This document shows positions 26,585 to 35,916 of a DNA stretch of 64,000 nucleotides, in pieces. The stretch is from Lautropia sp. SCN 69-89 (lineage in GTDB: Bacteria; Pseudomonadota; Gammaproteobacteria; Burkholderiales; Burkholderiaceae_E), in assembly GCA_001724855.1 (NCBI GenBank), contig MEED01000008.1, forward strand, positions 1-64,000. The letters are read 5' to 3'. The translations under genes and the position numbers were made by a program. The notes beneath the pieces were generated by a model that had not been told where the DNA came from, ran no database searches, and saw only the letters and a program-made list of their open reading frames with translations. How positions within the stretch are numbered: the first letter of the stretch is position 1; each line of letters starts with the position of its first letter.

Positions 26585-27877
26585 GTGGGCGAGACCGTCC
26601 GCTTCGCGCCGATCGACGTCGGGCGCTGGTTCGTCTGGGGAGCGACCGCGCTGCTGCTGGCGCTGCTGCCGCTGGTGTTCTCCAGCGGCTTCGCGATCAC
26701 GCTGCTGTCGCAGATGGGCATCATGGTGGTGTTCGCCCTGTCCTACAACATGATCTTCGGGCAGGGCGGCATGCTGTCGTTCGGCCACGCGGTGTATTCG
26801 GGGCTCGGTGCGTTCTTCGCGATCCACGCACTGAACTGGATCGGCGCGGGCGAGTTGCGGCTGCCGGTATCGCTGGTGCCGCTGGTGGGCGGCCTGGCCG
26901 GCGCACTGTTCGGCGTCGTGTTCGGCTACGTCACGACGAAGAAGGCCGGAACCCCGTTCGCGATGATCACGCTGGGCATCGGCGAAATGGTGTTCGCCGC
27001 CTCGCTGATGTTTCCCGCGTTCTTCGGCGGCGAAGGAGGCATCTCCAGCAACCGGGTGGCCGGCCAGCCGTTCCTCGGCATCACCTTCGGCCCCGGCATC
27101 GAGGTCTACTACCTGATTGCGGCCTGGTGCTTCGCCTGCATGGTGGCCATGTTCGCATTCACCCATACGCCGCTCGGGCGCATCGCGAATGCGGTGCGCG
27201 ACAACCCCGAGCGGGCCGAGTTCATCGGCTACAACACGCAGCGGGTGCGTTTCTTCGTGCTGACGGTGTCGGCGTTCTTCGCGGGCATCGCCGGCGGCCT
27301 GTCGGCGATCAACTTCGAGATCGTCACCGCCGAGAACGTCTCGGCGATCCGCTCGGGCGGCGTGCTGCTGGCCACCTTCATCGGCGGGGCGATGTTCTTC
27401 TTCGGGCCGATTCTCGGCGCGGTGATCTTCGTCTTCTTCGCAGTGGCACTGTCCGACTACACCAAGGCCTGGCAGTTCTACCTGGGCGTGTTCTTCGTCG
27501 CGATGGTGATGTACGCGCCCGGCGGCGTCGCATCGCTGCTGCTGATGAACCTGAGGGTGGCCCGGCACCGGCTGTTCGGACGGCTGCGCGATCCGTATGC
27601 CGGCGTGCTGCTGTCGGGCCTGATCCTGCTGGTGGGCGTGGTGATGGTGGTCGAGATGAGCTACCACCTGACGCTGAACTTCGCGGCCGGTTCGAAGATG
27701 AGGCTGTTCGGCTTCCCGGTCGACAGCGCCGCTCCCGAAATCTGGGTGCTCGCCGCCGGGGTGCTGGCGGCCGGTGCCTGCAGCTTCGAGGTCATGCGGC
27801 GCTACTTCGTCCGCGAATGGGGCGCGGTGCAGGTTGCGATCGAGGAACAGCTGCAGCGCGAGGCGGGCGTGCGATGA
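26585..27877 (+). CDS. ABC transporter permease, LivM type
   Basis: This 430-residue permease starts at GTG 26585, one base after the livH stop. It contains LSYNMIFGQGGMLSFGHAVYSGLGAFFA and the cytoplasmic-loop signature GRIANAVRDNPERAEFIGYN (EAA-like, contacts the ATPase). It is longer than the usual 320-350 residues. The extra C-terminal 90 residues hold two further membrane segments (VLLSGLILLVGVVMVVEMSY and IWVLAAGVLAAGACSF) and a charged tail, an extension found in one subfamily of these permeases. The stop overlaps the livG start (ATGA). Confidence 0.9.
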   Translation: MGETVRFAPIDVGRWFVWGATALLLALLPLVFSSGFAITLLSQMGIMVVFALSYNMIFGQGGMLSFGHAVYSGLGAFFAIHALNWIGAGELRLPVSLVPLVGGLAGALFGVVFGYVTTKKAGTPFAMITLGIGEMVFAASLMFPAFFGGEGGISSNRVAGQPFLGITFGPGIEVYYLIAAWCFACMVAMFAFTHTPLGRIANAVRDNPERAEFIGYNTQRVRFFVLTVSAFFAGIAGGLSAINFEIVTAENVSAIRSGGVLLATFIGGAMFFFGPILGAVIFVFFAVALSDYTKAWQFYLGVFFVAMVMYAPGGVASLLLMNLRVARHRLFGRLRDPYAGVLLSGLILLVGVVMVVEMSYHLTLNFAAGSKMRLFGFPVDSAAPEIWVLAAGVLAAGACSFEVMRRYFVREWGAVQVAIEEQLQREAGVR

Positions 27878-28647
27878 CCGCGACGACCGCCCTGAACCTG
27901 GTCGACCTGCGCAAGAGCTTCGGCAAGACCGAGATCATCCGCGGCGTGAGCCTGTCGATACCGCGCGGCCAGCGCCACGCAATCATCGGGCCCAACGGCG
28001 CCGGCAAATCGACGCTGTTCAACCTGGTATCGGGACGCTTTCCGTCCACCAGCGGCCGCATCGAGCTGAACGGCGAGGACATCACCGGGCGGCGCCCGTT
28101 CGAGATCAACCGCAAGGGGCTCTCGCGCAGCTTCCAGATCACCAACATCTTTCCGCGGATGTCGGTCTACGAGAACATCCGCTGCGCGACGCTGTACGCC
28201 CTTGGCTACCGCTACTCCTGCTGGCACCGGCTCGCGAAGCTGGCCGACGCGGCCGAGCGCGCCGAAGAGGTGCTGCGCCGGATCGGACTGCGCAACCGGC
28301 GCGACACGCCGGCGTCGACCCTCACCTACGCCGAGCAGCGCGCACTCGAGATCGGCATCACGATCGCCGGCGGCGCCGACGTGATCCTGCTCGACGAGCC
28401 CACTGCCGGGATGAGCCGGTCCGAGAGCGACCGGGCCGTGGAGTTGATCCGGCGTGTCACCGAGGGCAAGACGCTGGTCATGGTCGAGCACGACATGAGC
28501 GTGGTGTTCGGCCTGGCCGACCGCATTTCGGTGCTCGTGTACGGCGAGATCATCGCCACCGACACACCGGCCGCCATCCGGGCCAACCGCGCGGTGCAGG
28601 AGGCCTATCTCGGCACCCCGGCAGCCGAACCCGGGTCACACGCATGA
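27874..28647 (+). CDS. ABC transporter ATP-binding protein, LivG type
   Basis: This 257-residue ATPase has Walker A GPNGAGKST, the Q-loop region SRSFQITNIFPRMSVYEN, a divergent signature segment STLTYAEQRALEIG in place of LSGGQ, Walker B ADVILLDEPTAGMS and the switch His in MVEHDMSVVFGLAD. Start and stop both overlap neighbours as ATGA. It pairs with LivF to power the LivHM channel. Confidence 0.92.
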   Translation: MTATTALNLVDLRKSFGKTEIIRGVSLSIPRGQRHAIIGPNGAGKSTLFNLVSGRFPSTSGRIELNGEDITGRRPFEINRKGLSRSFQITNIFPRMSVYENIRCATLYALGYRYSCWHRLAKLADAAERAEEVLRRIGLRNRRDTPASTLTYAEQRALEIGITIAGGADVILLDEPTAGMSRSESDRAVELIRRVTEGKTLVMVEHDMSVVFGLADRISVLVYGEIIATDTPAAIRANRAVQEAYLGTPAAEPGSHA

Positions 28648-29348
28648 GCGCGCCGATCCTCGAAGTCGAGAACCTGCACGCCTACTATGGCAAGAGCCAC
28701 GTGCTGCACGGCGTGGACCTGTCGGTGGGCGCCGGCGAAATCGTCAGCCTGCTCGGTCGCAACGGCGTCGGGCGCTCGACCACGGTCAAGGCGATCATGG
28801 GGCTGGTCGCCGCGAGCGGGCGCGTCGACTTCAAGGGCCGTCCGATCCTCGGGCTCGAGGCCTACCGGATCGCGCATCTCGGACTGGGCTACGTGCCCGA
28901 GAGCCGCGACATCTTCCCGACGCTCACGGTCGAGCAGAACCTGGTCCTCGGGATGAAGGGCCGGCGCCCGGGCCGCTGGTCGTTCGACGACATGTACCGG
29001 ATGTTCCCGCGGCTGCGCGAGCGCCAGCACACGCAAGCCGGCGTGCTCTCCGGCGGCGAGCAGCAGATGCTGACGCTTTGCCGCACGCTGATGGGCGACC
29101 CGGATCTGATCATGATCGACGAGCCCACCGAAGGGCTGGCGCCGAAGATCGTGGAACTGGTGGCCGACTACCTGAACGAGTTGAAGAATCGCGGCATCTC
29201 GGTGCTGCTGGTCGAGCAGAAGCTGGCGATCGCGATGCGGATCTCGCAGCGCGTCTACGTGATGGGGCACGGGCACATCGTGTTCGAGGGCACGCCGCAG
29301 CAGCTCGAGGCGAACGCTCAGGTCCGGCGCGAGTGGCTGGAGGTCTGA
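28644..29348 (+). CDS. ABC transporter ATP-binding protein, LivF type (Walker A Lys replaced by Arg)
   Basis: This 234-residue protein has the signature VLSGGEQQMLTLCRTLMGDP, Walker B DLIMIDEPTEGLAP and a switch-region VLLVEQKLAIAM (H-loop His replaced by Gln, normal for LivF). Walker A reads GRNGVGRSTTVK, so the usual Lys is Arg44. ATP binding may be asymmetric, with LivG carrying the canonical site. It is the last gene of the importer operon; the 478-bp gap after it contains a long inverted repeat. Confidence 0.92.
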   Translation: MSAPILEVENLHAYYGKSHVLHGVDLSVGAGEIVSLLGRNGVGRSTTVKAIMGLVAASGRVDFKGRPILGLEAYRIAHLGLGYVPESRDIFPTLTVEQNLVLGMKGRRPGRWSFDDMYRMFPRLRERQHTQAGVLSGGEQQMLTLCRTLMGDPDLIMIDEPTEGLAPKIVELVADYLNELKNRGISVLLVEQKLAIAMRISQRVYVMGHGHIVFEGTPQQLEANAQVRREWLEV

Positions 29349-29358
29349 GGGGCGTCGC

Positions 29359-29691
29359 GGCAGGTGATGGCTGGGCGGGCTGTGGCCCAAGGGCTCGGCC
29401 GGAGGGCGGCGCAAGGGGCTGGGCGCAGCGGGGCGCTGACGCTGGCGGTCGGTGCTTCGCACCGACTCCCCTCCGCTGCTCGCCTCGGGGTCGTGCGGCG
29501 CAACTCGCTGCGCTCGCTTCGCGAGCTCCGCTCAGACACGGCGCCGCAAGTCAGAAGTACGAAGCGCGCTTCGCGCGCCGACCCCGAGGCTGCGCTGCTC
29601 GGCGCCGCCGACAGCGCCCCGCTGCGCCCAGCCCCTTGCGCCGCCCTCCGGCCGAGCCCTTGGGCCACAGCCCGCCCAGCCATCACCTGCC
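29359..29691. repeat. 79-bp perfect inverted repeat (29359-29437 / 29613-29691) with 175-bp centre
   Basis: The left arm begins GGCAGGTGATGGCTGGGCGG and ends GCAGCGGGGCGCT; the right arm is its exact reverse complement over 79 bases. The spacer holds a second, nested inverted repeat (GCCTCGGGGTCG near 29485 and CGACCCCGAGGC near 29580) and several shorter ones, so the whole 333 bp can fold into one branched hairpin. No transposase frame is present; the apparent reading frames on both strands are mirror images. It lies 11 bp after the livF stop and 136 bp before the FadB-like gene, filling most of that gap. It could be a MITE-like element or a large terminator-like structure. Confidence 0.85.
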
Positions 29692-29826
29692 GCTCGAGCA
29701 AGCTTGATGGTGTTCGGACCCGAGACGGAGCCATTGCCTGCGCGGACCATCGCACGCGAAGCGACCGCCCGTCGACGCGAGCGGGTCAGGTTAAACTCGA
29801 AGCTCATCGCATTACGGGAAGCTTCC

Positions 29827-31920
29827 ATGAGCCAGGCCCACTACACGACACAGGGCGAGGTCGCGGTCATCACGATGGACAATCCGCCGGTCAACGGGCT
29901 CGGCCTTGCGCTGCGCACCGGGATCGTCGAGGGCGTGCGGCGCGCGCAGGCCGATCCGGCGATCAAGGCGATCGTGCTCACCGGCGCGGGCAAGGCGTTC
30001 TCGGGCGGTGCCGACATCCGCGAGTTCAACACGCCGAAGGCGCTCACCGAGCCGACGCTGTTCACGGTCATCCGCACGGTCGAGCAGTGCACCAAACCGG
30101 TGGTCGCGGCGATCCACAGCGTGGCGATGGGCGGCGGGCTGGAGCTGGCGATGGGTTGCCACTACCGGGTGGCGGTGCCGGGCGCGCAGATTGCATTGCC
30201 GGAGGTCAAGCTCGGCGTCATTCCGGGGGCGGGGGGTACGCAGCGCCTGCCGCGACTGATACCGCTCGAAATGGCGGTGAACATGATCGTCTCCGGCAAC
30301 CCGGTGAAGTCCGAGAAGCTCGAAGGCACTCGCCTGTTCGACGAGATCGTCGAGGGCGACCTGCTGGCGGGGGCGGTGGCGTTTGCGCGCAAGGTGGCTG
30401 CCGGGAACCGCGGGCTGCCCCGGGTGCGCGACCTGAAGGTGGAGCACGAAGACGCCGAGGCGTTCCTGCAGTTCGCACGCAACACGGCCAGGGCGGTGGC
30501 GAAGAATTTCCCGGCGCCTGCGCGCTGCGTCGACGCGATCGCCGGGGTGCTGGGCGAGTCGTTCGACGCGGGCCTGGCGCGCGAGCGGGCGATGTTCCTC
30601 GAAATGGTGCAGACGCCCGAATCGAAGGCCTTGCGCCACGCGTTCTTCGCCGAGCGCGCGGCCAGCAAGATTCCCGACGTGCCCGAAGACACGCCGATGC
30701 GGCCGATCGCTACGGCCGCGGTGATCGGCGCCGGCACGATGGGCGGCGGTATCGCGATGAACTTCGCCAATGCTGGCATTCCGGTGAAGCTGCTCGAGGT
30801 GAAGCAGGAGGCGCTCGATCGCGGGCTCGCCACGATCCGCAAGAACTACGAGAATTCGGCGAAAAAGGGCCGGATGAGCGCCGAGGACGTCGAGAGGCGC
30901 ATGGGACTGATCCAGCCGACGCTCGCCTACGAGGGCATCGGTTCGGCCGACATCGTGATCGAGGCGGTGTTCGAGGACATGCCGGTGAAGGAAGCGGTGT
31001 TCCGCAAGCTCGACGAGGTGATGAAGCCCGGCGCGATCCTCGCGACCAACACCTCGACGCTCGACGTGAACCGCATCGCCTCGTTCACGAAGCGCCCGCA
31101 GGACGTGATCGGCACGCACTTCTTCTCGCCGGCCAACGTGATGAAGCTGCTGGAGATCGTGCGCGGCGAGAAGACCGCGAAGGATGTGCTGGCGACGACG
31201 ATGCAATTGTCGAAGAAGCTGCGCAAGACCGGCGTGGTATCGGGCGTCTGCGACGGCTTCATCGGCAACCGGATGCTCGAGCAGTACCTCCGCCAGGGCC
31301 TGTACATGCTGGAGGAGGGCGCGAGCCCGCAGCAGATCGACCGCGCGATCGAGAAGTTCGGTTTCGCGATGGGTCCGTTCCGCATGAGCGACCTGGCCGG
31401 CAACGACGTGGGCTGGTTCATCCGCAAGCGCCGCTACGTCGAGCAGCCAGACCTGAAGTATCCGAAGGTCGCCGACCGGCTGTGCGAGCTCGGCCGCTTC
31501 GGCCAGAAGACCGGCGCCGGCTGGTACCGCTATGCGCCGGGCAAGCGCGATGCGCTGCCCGATCCGGCGGTGGACGAACTGATCGCCGCGCACCGCAAGG
31601 AGATCGGCGTGGCGTCGCGGCGCATCTCCGACGACGAGATCGTCCACCGGCTGGTGTTCGCGCTGGTGAACGAGGGCGCGAAAATCCTCGAGGAGGGCAT
31701 CGCGGCGCGCGCCTCCGACATCGACATGATCTATCTCACCGGCTACGGCTTCCCGCTCTGGCGCGGCGGGCCGATGCTGTACGCCGACATGGCGGGGCTC
31801 TACAACGTGGTCAACCGGATGGCCGATTTCGCCGCGAATCCGCATGGCGACGCCGCGTTCTGGACGCCAGCGCCGCTGCTTGCGCGACTGGCGGCCGAGG
31901 GCAAGGGATTCAACGGTTGA
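29827..31920 (+). CDS. Multifunctional enoyl-CoA hydratase / 3-hydroxyacyl-CoA dehydrogenase (FadB/FadJ type)
   Basis: This 697-residue beta-oxidation enzyme has an N-terminal crotonase domain with both catalytic Glu segments (MGGGLELAMGCHYRV and LPEVKLGVIPGAGGTQRLPR). An NAD-binding 3-hydroxyacyl-CoA dehydrogenase domain follows (AAVIGAGTMGGGIAMNFANA, the active His in VIGTHFFSPANVMKLLEIV), then two C-terminal dehydrogenase domains (GVCDGFIGNRMLEQYLRQ; TGYGFPLWRGGPMLYAD). It converts enoyl-CoA to 3-ketoacyl-CoA, which the thiolase 21 bp downstream can cleave. A GGGAAG sits before the ATG. Residual hydratase/isomerase activity towards unusual acyl chains cannot be judged. Confidence 0.93.
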   Translation: MSQAHYTTQGEVAVITMDNPPVNGLGLALRTGIVEGVRRAQADPAIKAIVLTGAGKAFSGGADIREFNTPKALTEPTLFTVIRTVEQCTKPVVAAIHSVAMGGGLELAMGCHYRVAVPGAQIALPEVKLGVIPGAGGTQRLPRLIPLEMAVNMIVSGNPVKSEKLEGTRLFDEIVEGDLLAGAVAFARKVAAGNRGLPRVRDLKVEHEDAEAFLQFARNTARAVAKNFPAPARCVDAIAGVLGESFDAGLARERAMFLEMVQTPESKALRHAFFAERAASKIPDVPEDTPMRPIATAAVIGAGTMGGGIAMNFANAGIPVKLLEVKQEALDRGLATIRKNYENSAKKGRMSAEDVERRMGLIQPTLAYEGIGSADIVIEAVFEDMPVKEAVFRKLDEVMKPGAILATNTSTLDVNRIASFTKRPQDVIGTHFFSPANVMKLLEIVRGEKTAKDVLATTMQLSKKLRKTGVVSGVCDGFIGNRMLEQYLRQGLYMLEEGASPQQIDRAIEKFGFAMGPFRMSDLAGNDVGWFIRKRRYVEQPDLKYPKVADRLCELGRFGQKTGAGWYRYAPGKRDALPDPAVDELIAAHRKEIGVASRRISDDEIVHRLVFALVNEGAKILEEGIAARASDIDMIYLTGYGFPLWRGGPMLYADMAGLYNVVNRMADFAANPHGDAAFWTPAPLLARLAAEGKGFNG

Positions 31921-31941
31921 GACACCTGGGGACAGCGAATC

Positions 31942-33120
31942 ATGCGTGAAGCAGTCATCGTATCGACCGCGCGCACGGGCCTGGCGAAGTCCTGGCGCGG
32001 CGCGCTGAACATGACCCACGGCGCGACGATGGGCGGGCACGTCGTGCGCGCGGCGATCGAGCGCGCCGGCATCGAGCCCGGCGAGGTCGAGGACGTGCTG
32101 ATGGGGTGCGCCACCCCCGAGGGCGCCACCGGTTCGAACATCGCGCGGCAGATCGCGCTGGCCGCGGGTTGCCCGGTGACCGTGTCGGGCGTCACGGTCA
32201 ACCGCTTCTGCTCGTCGGGGCTGCAGACGATCGCGATGGCCGCCCAGCGGATCATCGCCGCTGAGGGCGACATCTTCGTCGCCGGTGGCGTCGAGTCGAT
32301 CTCGTGCGTGCAGAACGAGATGAACACGCACATGATCCGCGACGCCCGGTTGCTGAAGACCAAGCCGGAGATCTACTGGTCGATGCTGCAGACCGCGGAG
32401 ATGGTCGCCAGGCGCTACAACATCCCACGCGAGCGGCAGGACGAATACGGCGTGCAGAGCCAGCAGCGCGCCTGCGCGGCCGCCGCGGCCGGCAGGTTCA
32501 CCGACGAGATCGTGCCGATCACCGTGCGCATGGCGGTGGCCGACAAGGCGACCGGACAGCTCGGCACCCGGGAGGTGACGCTGTCCGACGACGAGGGACG
32601 GCGCGCGGACACCACGCTCGAGGGCGTCTCGCAGATCAGGCCGGCGCTGCCCGGCGGCGTGATTGCGGCGGGCAACGCGAGCCAGTTCTTCGACGGCGCC
32701 GGCGCCTGCGTGGTGATGGACGCGAAGCTCGCCGAGAAGCGCGGCCTGAAGCCGCTCGGCTGGTTCCGTGGTTTCGCGGTGGCCGGCTGCGAGCCCGACG
32801 AGATGGGAATCGGCCCGGTGTTCGCGGTGCCCAAGCTGCTCGCACGCGCGGGCCTGAAGGTCGACGACATCGACCTGTGGGAGCTGAACGAGGCGTTCGC
32901 GGTGCAAGTGCTCTATTGCCGCGACCGGCTCGGCATCCCGAGCGATCGGCTCAACGTGAACGGCGGCGCGATCGCGGTCGGGCATCCGTACGGCGTGAGC
33001 GGCCAGCGGCTCACCGGACACGCGCTGATCGAGGGCAAGCGCCGCGGCGCGAAACGTGCGGTGGTCACGATGTGCATCGGCGGCGGCATGGGCGCGGCCG
33101 GCCTGTTCGAGATCGCCTGA
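31942..33120 (+). CDS. Acetyl-CoA C-acyltransferase (thiolase)
   Basis: This 392-residue thiolase has nucleophile Cys90 in [12 protein letters not shown], then [14 protein letters not shown], the His motif [20 protein letters not shown] and the second Cys in [15 protein letters not shown]. It cleaves 3-ketoacyl-CoA with CoA, completing the beta-oxidation cycle begun by the preceding gene. GHPYG replaces the more frequent GHPIG or GHPLG. It is 21 bp after the FadB-like gene, in the same operon. Confidence 0.93.
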   Translation: MREAVIVSTARTGLAKSWRGALNMTHGATMGGHVVRAAIERAGIEPGEVEDVLMGCATPEGATGSNIARQIALAAGCPVTVSGVTVNRFCSSGLQTIAMAAQRIIAAEGDIFVAGGVESISCVQNEMNTHMIRDARLLKTKPEIYWSMLQTAEMVARRYNIPRERQDEYGVQSQQRACAAAAAGRFTDEIVPITVRMAVADKATGQLGTREVTLSDDEGRRADTTLEGVSQIRPALPGGVIAAGNASQFFDGAGACVVMDAKLAEKRGLKPLGWFRGFAVAGCEPDEMGIGPVFAVPKLLARAGLKVDDIDLWELNEAFAVQVLYCRDRLGIPSDRLNVNGGAIAVGHPYGVSGQRLTGHALIEGKRRGAKRAVVTMCIGGGMGAAGLFEIA

Positions 33121-33184
33121 GCGGGCGCGAATGCCGCAGTCCGGCAGGGTCCGCCCCGACGGCGCCAACGAAGCCCGAGCGAGC

Positions 33185-34090
33185 ATGGACCCGTTGCGCA
33201 CTCCCGACGAACGCTTCGACGGATTGGTCGACTTTCCGTTCGCGCCGCATTACGTCGACGACCTGCCCGGCTACGAAGGGGTGCGTGTGCACTACGTCGA
33301 CGAAGGTGCGGCCCACCGTGGCACCGTGCTGTGCCTGCACGGCAACCCGACCTGGAGCTACCTGTACCGGCGCATGATCCCGGTGTTCGCCGAGGCCGGC
33401 CTGCGCGTGGTCGCGCCGGACCTGATCGGCTTCGGGCGCTCCGACAAACCGGTCGACGAGGCGGTGCACGGCTTCGAGTTCCACCGCTCGATGCTGATGC
33501 GCTTCGTCGAGCGACTCGAGCTGCGCGACGTCATGCTGGTCTGCCAGGACTGGGGCGGGCTGCTCGGGCTGACGCTGCCACCCGACATGCCGGGTCGCTT
33601 CACGCGGCTGCTGGCGATGAACACCGCGCTCGCGGTCGGCACCGCGCCCACCCGCGGCTTTGCCGAGTGGCGCGCGTATTCGAACCGCACGCCCGACCTG
33701 GCCGTCGGCAGGATGCTGATGCGCGGCAAGCCCGACATGAGCCCTGCCGAGGCGGCAGGCTACGACGCCCCGTTCCCGGACGCGCGCTACAAGGCGGCGC
33801 TGCGCGCGTTCCCGAACCTGGTGCCCGATTCGCCCGACTCGCCCGGTGCCGAGATCTCCGCGCGCGCCAGCCAGTGGTGGCGCGAAAGCTGGACCGGGCA
33901 CGGTTTCATGGCGATCGGCCTGCGCGACCCGGTGCTCGGCGAGGAGTCGATGCTGCCGCTGCGCTCGATCATCCGCGGCTGCCCCGAGCCGATGCGGCTC
34001 GCCGACGCGGGGCACTTCGTGCCCGAATGGGGCGGCCCGGTCGCGCGCGCCGCACTGGCGGAATTCGACCTGCGCGGCCTGCGGCACTGA
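33185..34090 (+). CDS. Haloalkane dehalogenase (HLD-I, DhlA/DppA-like)
   Basis: This 301-residue alpha/beta hydrolase closely follows DhlA: HGNPTWSYLYRRMIPVFAEA, PDLIGFGRSDKPVDEA, VCQDWGGLLGLTLP and a C-terminal IADAGHFVQEFG-like stretch (LADAGHFVPEWG). Expected catalytic residues are Asp122 (nucleophile), Trp123 and Trp162 (halide binding), Asp248 (acid, in AIGLRDPVLG) and His277. It should hydrolyse a carbon-halogen bond to an alcohol plus halide, though the true substrate may be natural. The start at 33185 (MDPLRTPDERF) matches the family N-terminus; 33131 would add 18 residues. It lies between beta-oxidation and SDR genes. Confidence 0.85.
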   Translation: MDPLRTPDERFDGLVDFPFAPHYVDDLPGYEGVRVHYVDEGAAHRGTVLCLHGNPTWSYLYRRMIPVFAEAGLRVVAPDLIGFGRSDKPVDEAVHGFEFHRSMLMRFVERLELRDVMLVCQDWGGLLGLTLPPDMPGRFTRLLAMNTALAVGTAPTRGFAEWRAYSNRTPDLAVGRMLMRGKPDMSPAEAAGYDAPFPDARYKAALRAFPNLVPDSPDSPGAEISARASQWWRESWTGHGFMAIGLRDPVLGEESMLPLRSIIRGCPEPMRLADAGHFVPEWGGPVARAALAEFDLRGLRH

Positions 34091-34107
34091 CACACAAGGA
34101 GACCAGC

Positions 34108-34884
34108 ATGTCGTTGAAGCAAGCGCTCGACCTGAGCGGTCGCAAGGCCATCGTCACCGGCGGTTCTCGCGGACTCGGGCTGCAGATCGCAGAGGCGCTC
34201 GGCGAGATGGGCGCCGAGGTGCTGCTCGCCGCGCGCAAGCAGGACGAGCTCGACGAGGCGGTCGAACACCTCGCGAAGATGGGGGTGAAGGCACATGCGG
34301 TGGCGGCCGACCTGGGCAAGCCGGAGGCGGTGCACGCGCTCGTCGATGCGGCGCTCGCGAAGCTGGGGCACTGCGACATCCTGGTGAACAACGCCGGGAC
34401 CACCTGGGGCGCCCCCGCGGCCGAACATCCGCTCGACGCGTGGCAGAAGCTGGTGAACCTGAACCTGACCGGCGTGTTCCTGCTGACGCAGGAGATCGGC
34501 AGGCGATCGATGATTCCGCGCAAGTACGGCCGGATCCTGATCGTCGCGTCGATTGCCGGGCTGCGCGGAAATCCGCCGGGCACCAACCACACGATCGCCT
34601 ACAACACGACCAAGGGCGGGCTGGTGAACTTCACGCGCGCGCTCGCCGGCGAGTGGGGCGAGCACGGGATCACCGTCAACGCGCTGGCCCCGGGTTTCTT
34701 CCCGTCGAAAATGACGAAGGCCACGCTGGCGGCGATCGAGGACCGGGTTAAGGAGCGCACGCCGCTGCACCGTCTCGGCGACGACGAGGATCTGAAGGGC
34801 GCGGCCGTGCTGTTCTGCTCGGACGCCGGAAAACACATCACCGGGCAGATCCTCGCGGTCGACGGCGGCGTCACCGCGGTCTGA
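34108..34884 (+). CDS. SDR family oxidoreductase (gluconate 5-dehydrogenase-like)
   Basis: This 258-residue classical SDR has the cofactor motif TGGSRGLG, NNAG at about residue 93, a catalytic Ser in IVASIAGL and YNTTK as the YxxxK. AAGGAG lies upstream of the ATG, 17 bp after the dehalogenase stop. It could oxidise the alcohol released by the neighbouring hydrolases or act in acyl-CoA metabolism. The specificity cannot be read from sequence. Confidence 0.9.
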   Translation: MSLKQALDLSGRKAIVTGGSRGLGLQIAEALGEMGAEVLLAARKQDELDEAVEHLAKMGVKAHAVAADLGKPEAVHALVDAALAKLGHCDILVNNAGTTWGAPAAEHPLDAWQKLVNLNLTGVFLLTQEIGRRSMIPRKYGRILIVASIAGLRGNPPGTNHTIAYNTTKGGLVNFTRALAGEWGEHGITVNALAPGFFPSKMTKATLAAIEDRVKERTPLHRLGDDEDLKGAAVLFCSDAGKHITGQILAVDGGVTAV

Positions 34885-34911
34885 ATCGAAGCGAGAGAGG
34901 AGGACGGCGCC

Positions 34912-35916
34912 ATGAGCGAGAAGAACCGGCAGATCCTGCTGGCCAGCCGGCCGAAGGGCGAAGTCACGCCCGCCGACTTCCGGCTGGTCGAAGCGGAGAT
35001 CCCCGCGATCGGGCCCGGCGAGGTGCTGGTGCGCAACCATTTCCTGTCGCTCGATCCGTACATGCGCGGCCGCATGGACGATGCGAAGTCGTATGCGGCC
35101 TCGCAACCGCTCGACGAGGTGATGATTGGCGGCACCGCGGGCGAGGTGGTCGAGAGCCGCAATCCGGAGTTCGCGGTCGGCGACCGCGTGATGGGCATGC
35201 TCGGCTGGCAGCTGTACGGCAAGGACGACGGCCGCATGATCCGCAAGGTCGACACGTCGCGGGTACCGCTGTCCGCGTACCTCGGCGCGGTCGGGATGCC
35301 CGGCGTCACCGCCTGGTACGGCCTGAACCGCATCATCGCGCCCAAGGCCGGTGAGACCGTCGTGGTGTCGGCGGCCAGCGGCGCCGTCGGCTCGGTCGTC
35401 GGGCAGCTCGCCAGGCGCAAGGGTTGCCGCGTCGTCGGGGTCGCGGGCGGCGCGCAGAAGTGCGCCATCGTCGTCGACGAGTACGGGTTCGACGCCTGCG
35501 TCGACTACAAGGCAGGGCAGCTGTACGCCGACCTGCGCGCGGCCACGCCCGACGGCATCGACGGCTACTTCGACAATGTCGGCGGCGCAACGCTCGACGC
35601 GGTGCTGCGCCGGATGAACGCGTTCGGACGCATCGCGGTCTGCGGCCTGATCTCCTCCTACGACGGCCAGCCGATGCTCTTGCAGAATTTCCGCTCGGTG
35701 CTGGTCAACCGCCTCCGGGTCGAGGGCTTCATCGTCTCCGAGCACATGGAGGTGTGGCCCGAGGCGCTGCGCGAGCTGGGCACGCTCGTCGCCACCGGCG
35801 AACTGAAGTACCGCGAGACGATCGCGCAGGGTCTCGAGAATGCGCCGGAGGCGTTCATCGGCTTGCTGAAAGGGCGCAACGTCGGCAAGCAGCTGGTGAG
35901 GCTGATCGCGCCATGA
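34912..35916 (+). CDS. NADP-dependent oxidoreductase, MDR family (CurA/YncB-like)
   Basis: This 334-residue zinc-free medium-chain reductase has the family opening NRQILLASRPKGEVTPADFR, LDPYMRGRM, the nucleotide-binding VVVSAASGAVGSVVGQLA and GIDGYFDNVGGATLDAVL. Relatives reduce alpha,beta-unsaturated ketones and aldehydes (leukotriene B4 12-hydroxydehydrogenase type, curcumin reductase). The stop overlaps the following SDR start (ATGA). In this cluster it may detoxify or saturate enone intermediates. Confidence 0.9.
   Translation: MSEKNRQILLASRPKGEVTPADFRLVEAEIPAIGPGEVLVRNHFLSLDPYMRGRMDDAKSYAASQPLDEVMIGGTAGEVVESRNPEFAVGDRVMGMLGWQLYGKDDGRMIRKVDTSRVPLSAYLGAVGMPGVTAWYGLNRIIAPKAGETVVVSAASGAVGSVVGQLARRKGCRVVGVAGGAQKCAIVVDEYGFDACVDYKAGQLYADLRAATPDGIDGYFDNVGGATLDAVLRRMNAFGRIAVCGLISSYDGQPMLLQNFRSVLVNRLRVEGFIVSEHMEVWPEALRELGTLVATGELKYRETIAQGLENAPEAFIGLLKGRNVGKQLVRLIAP

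Noticed and set aside
29812-33201. 1129-codon minus-strand open frame over fadB and thiolase
   Set aside because: Composition is that of an antisense shadow, and the plus-strand genes have full motif sets.
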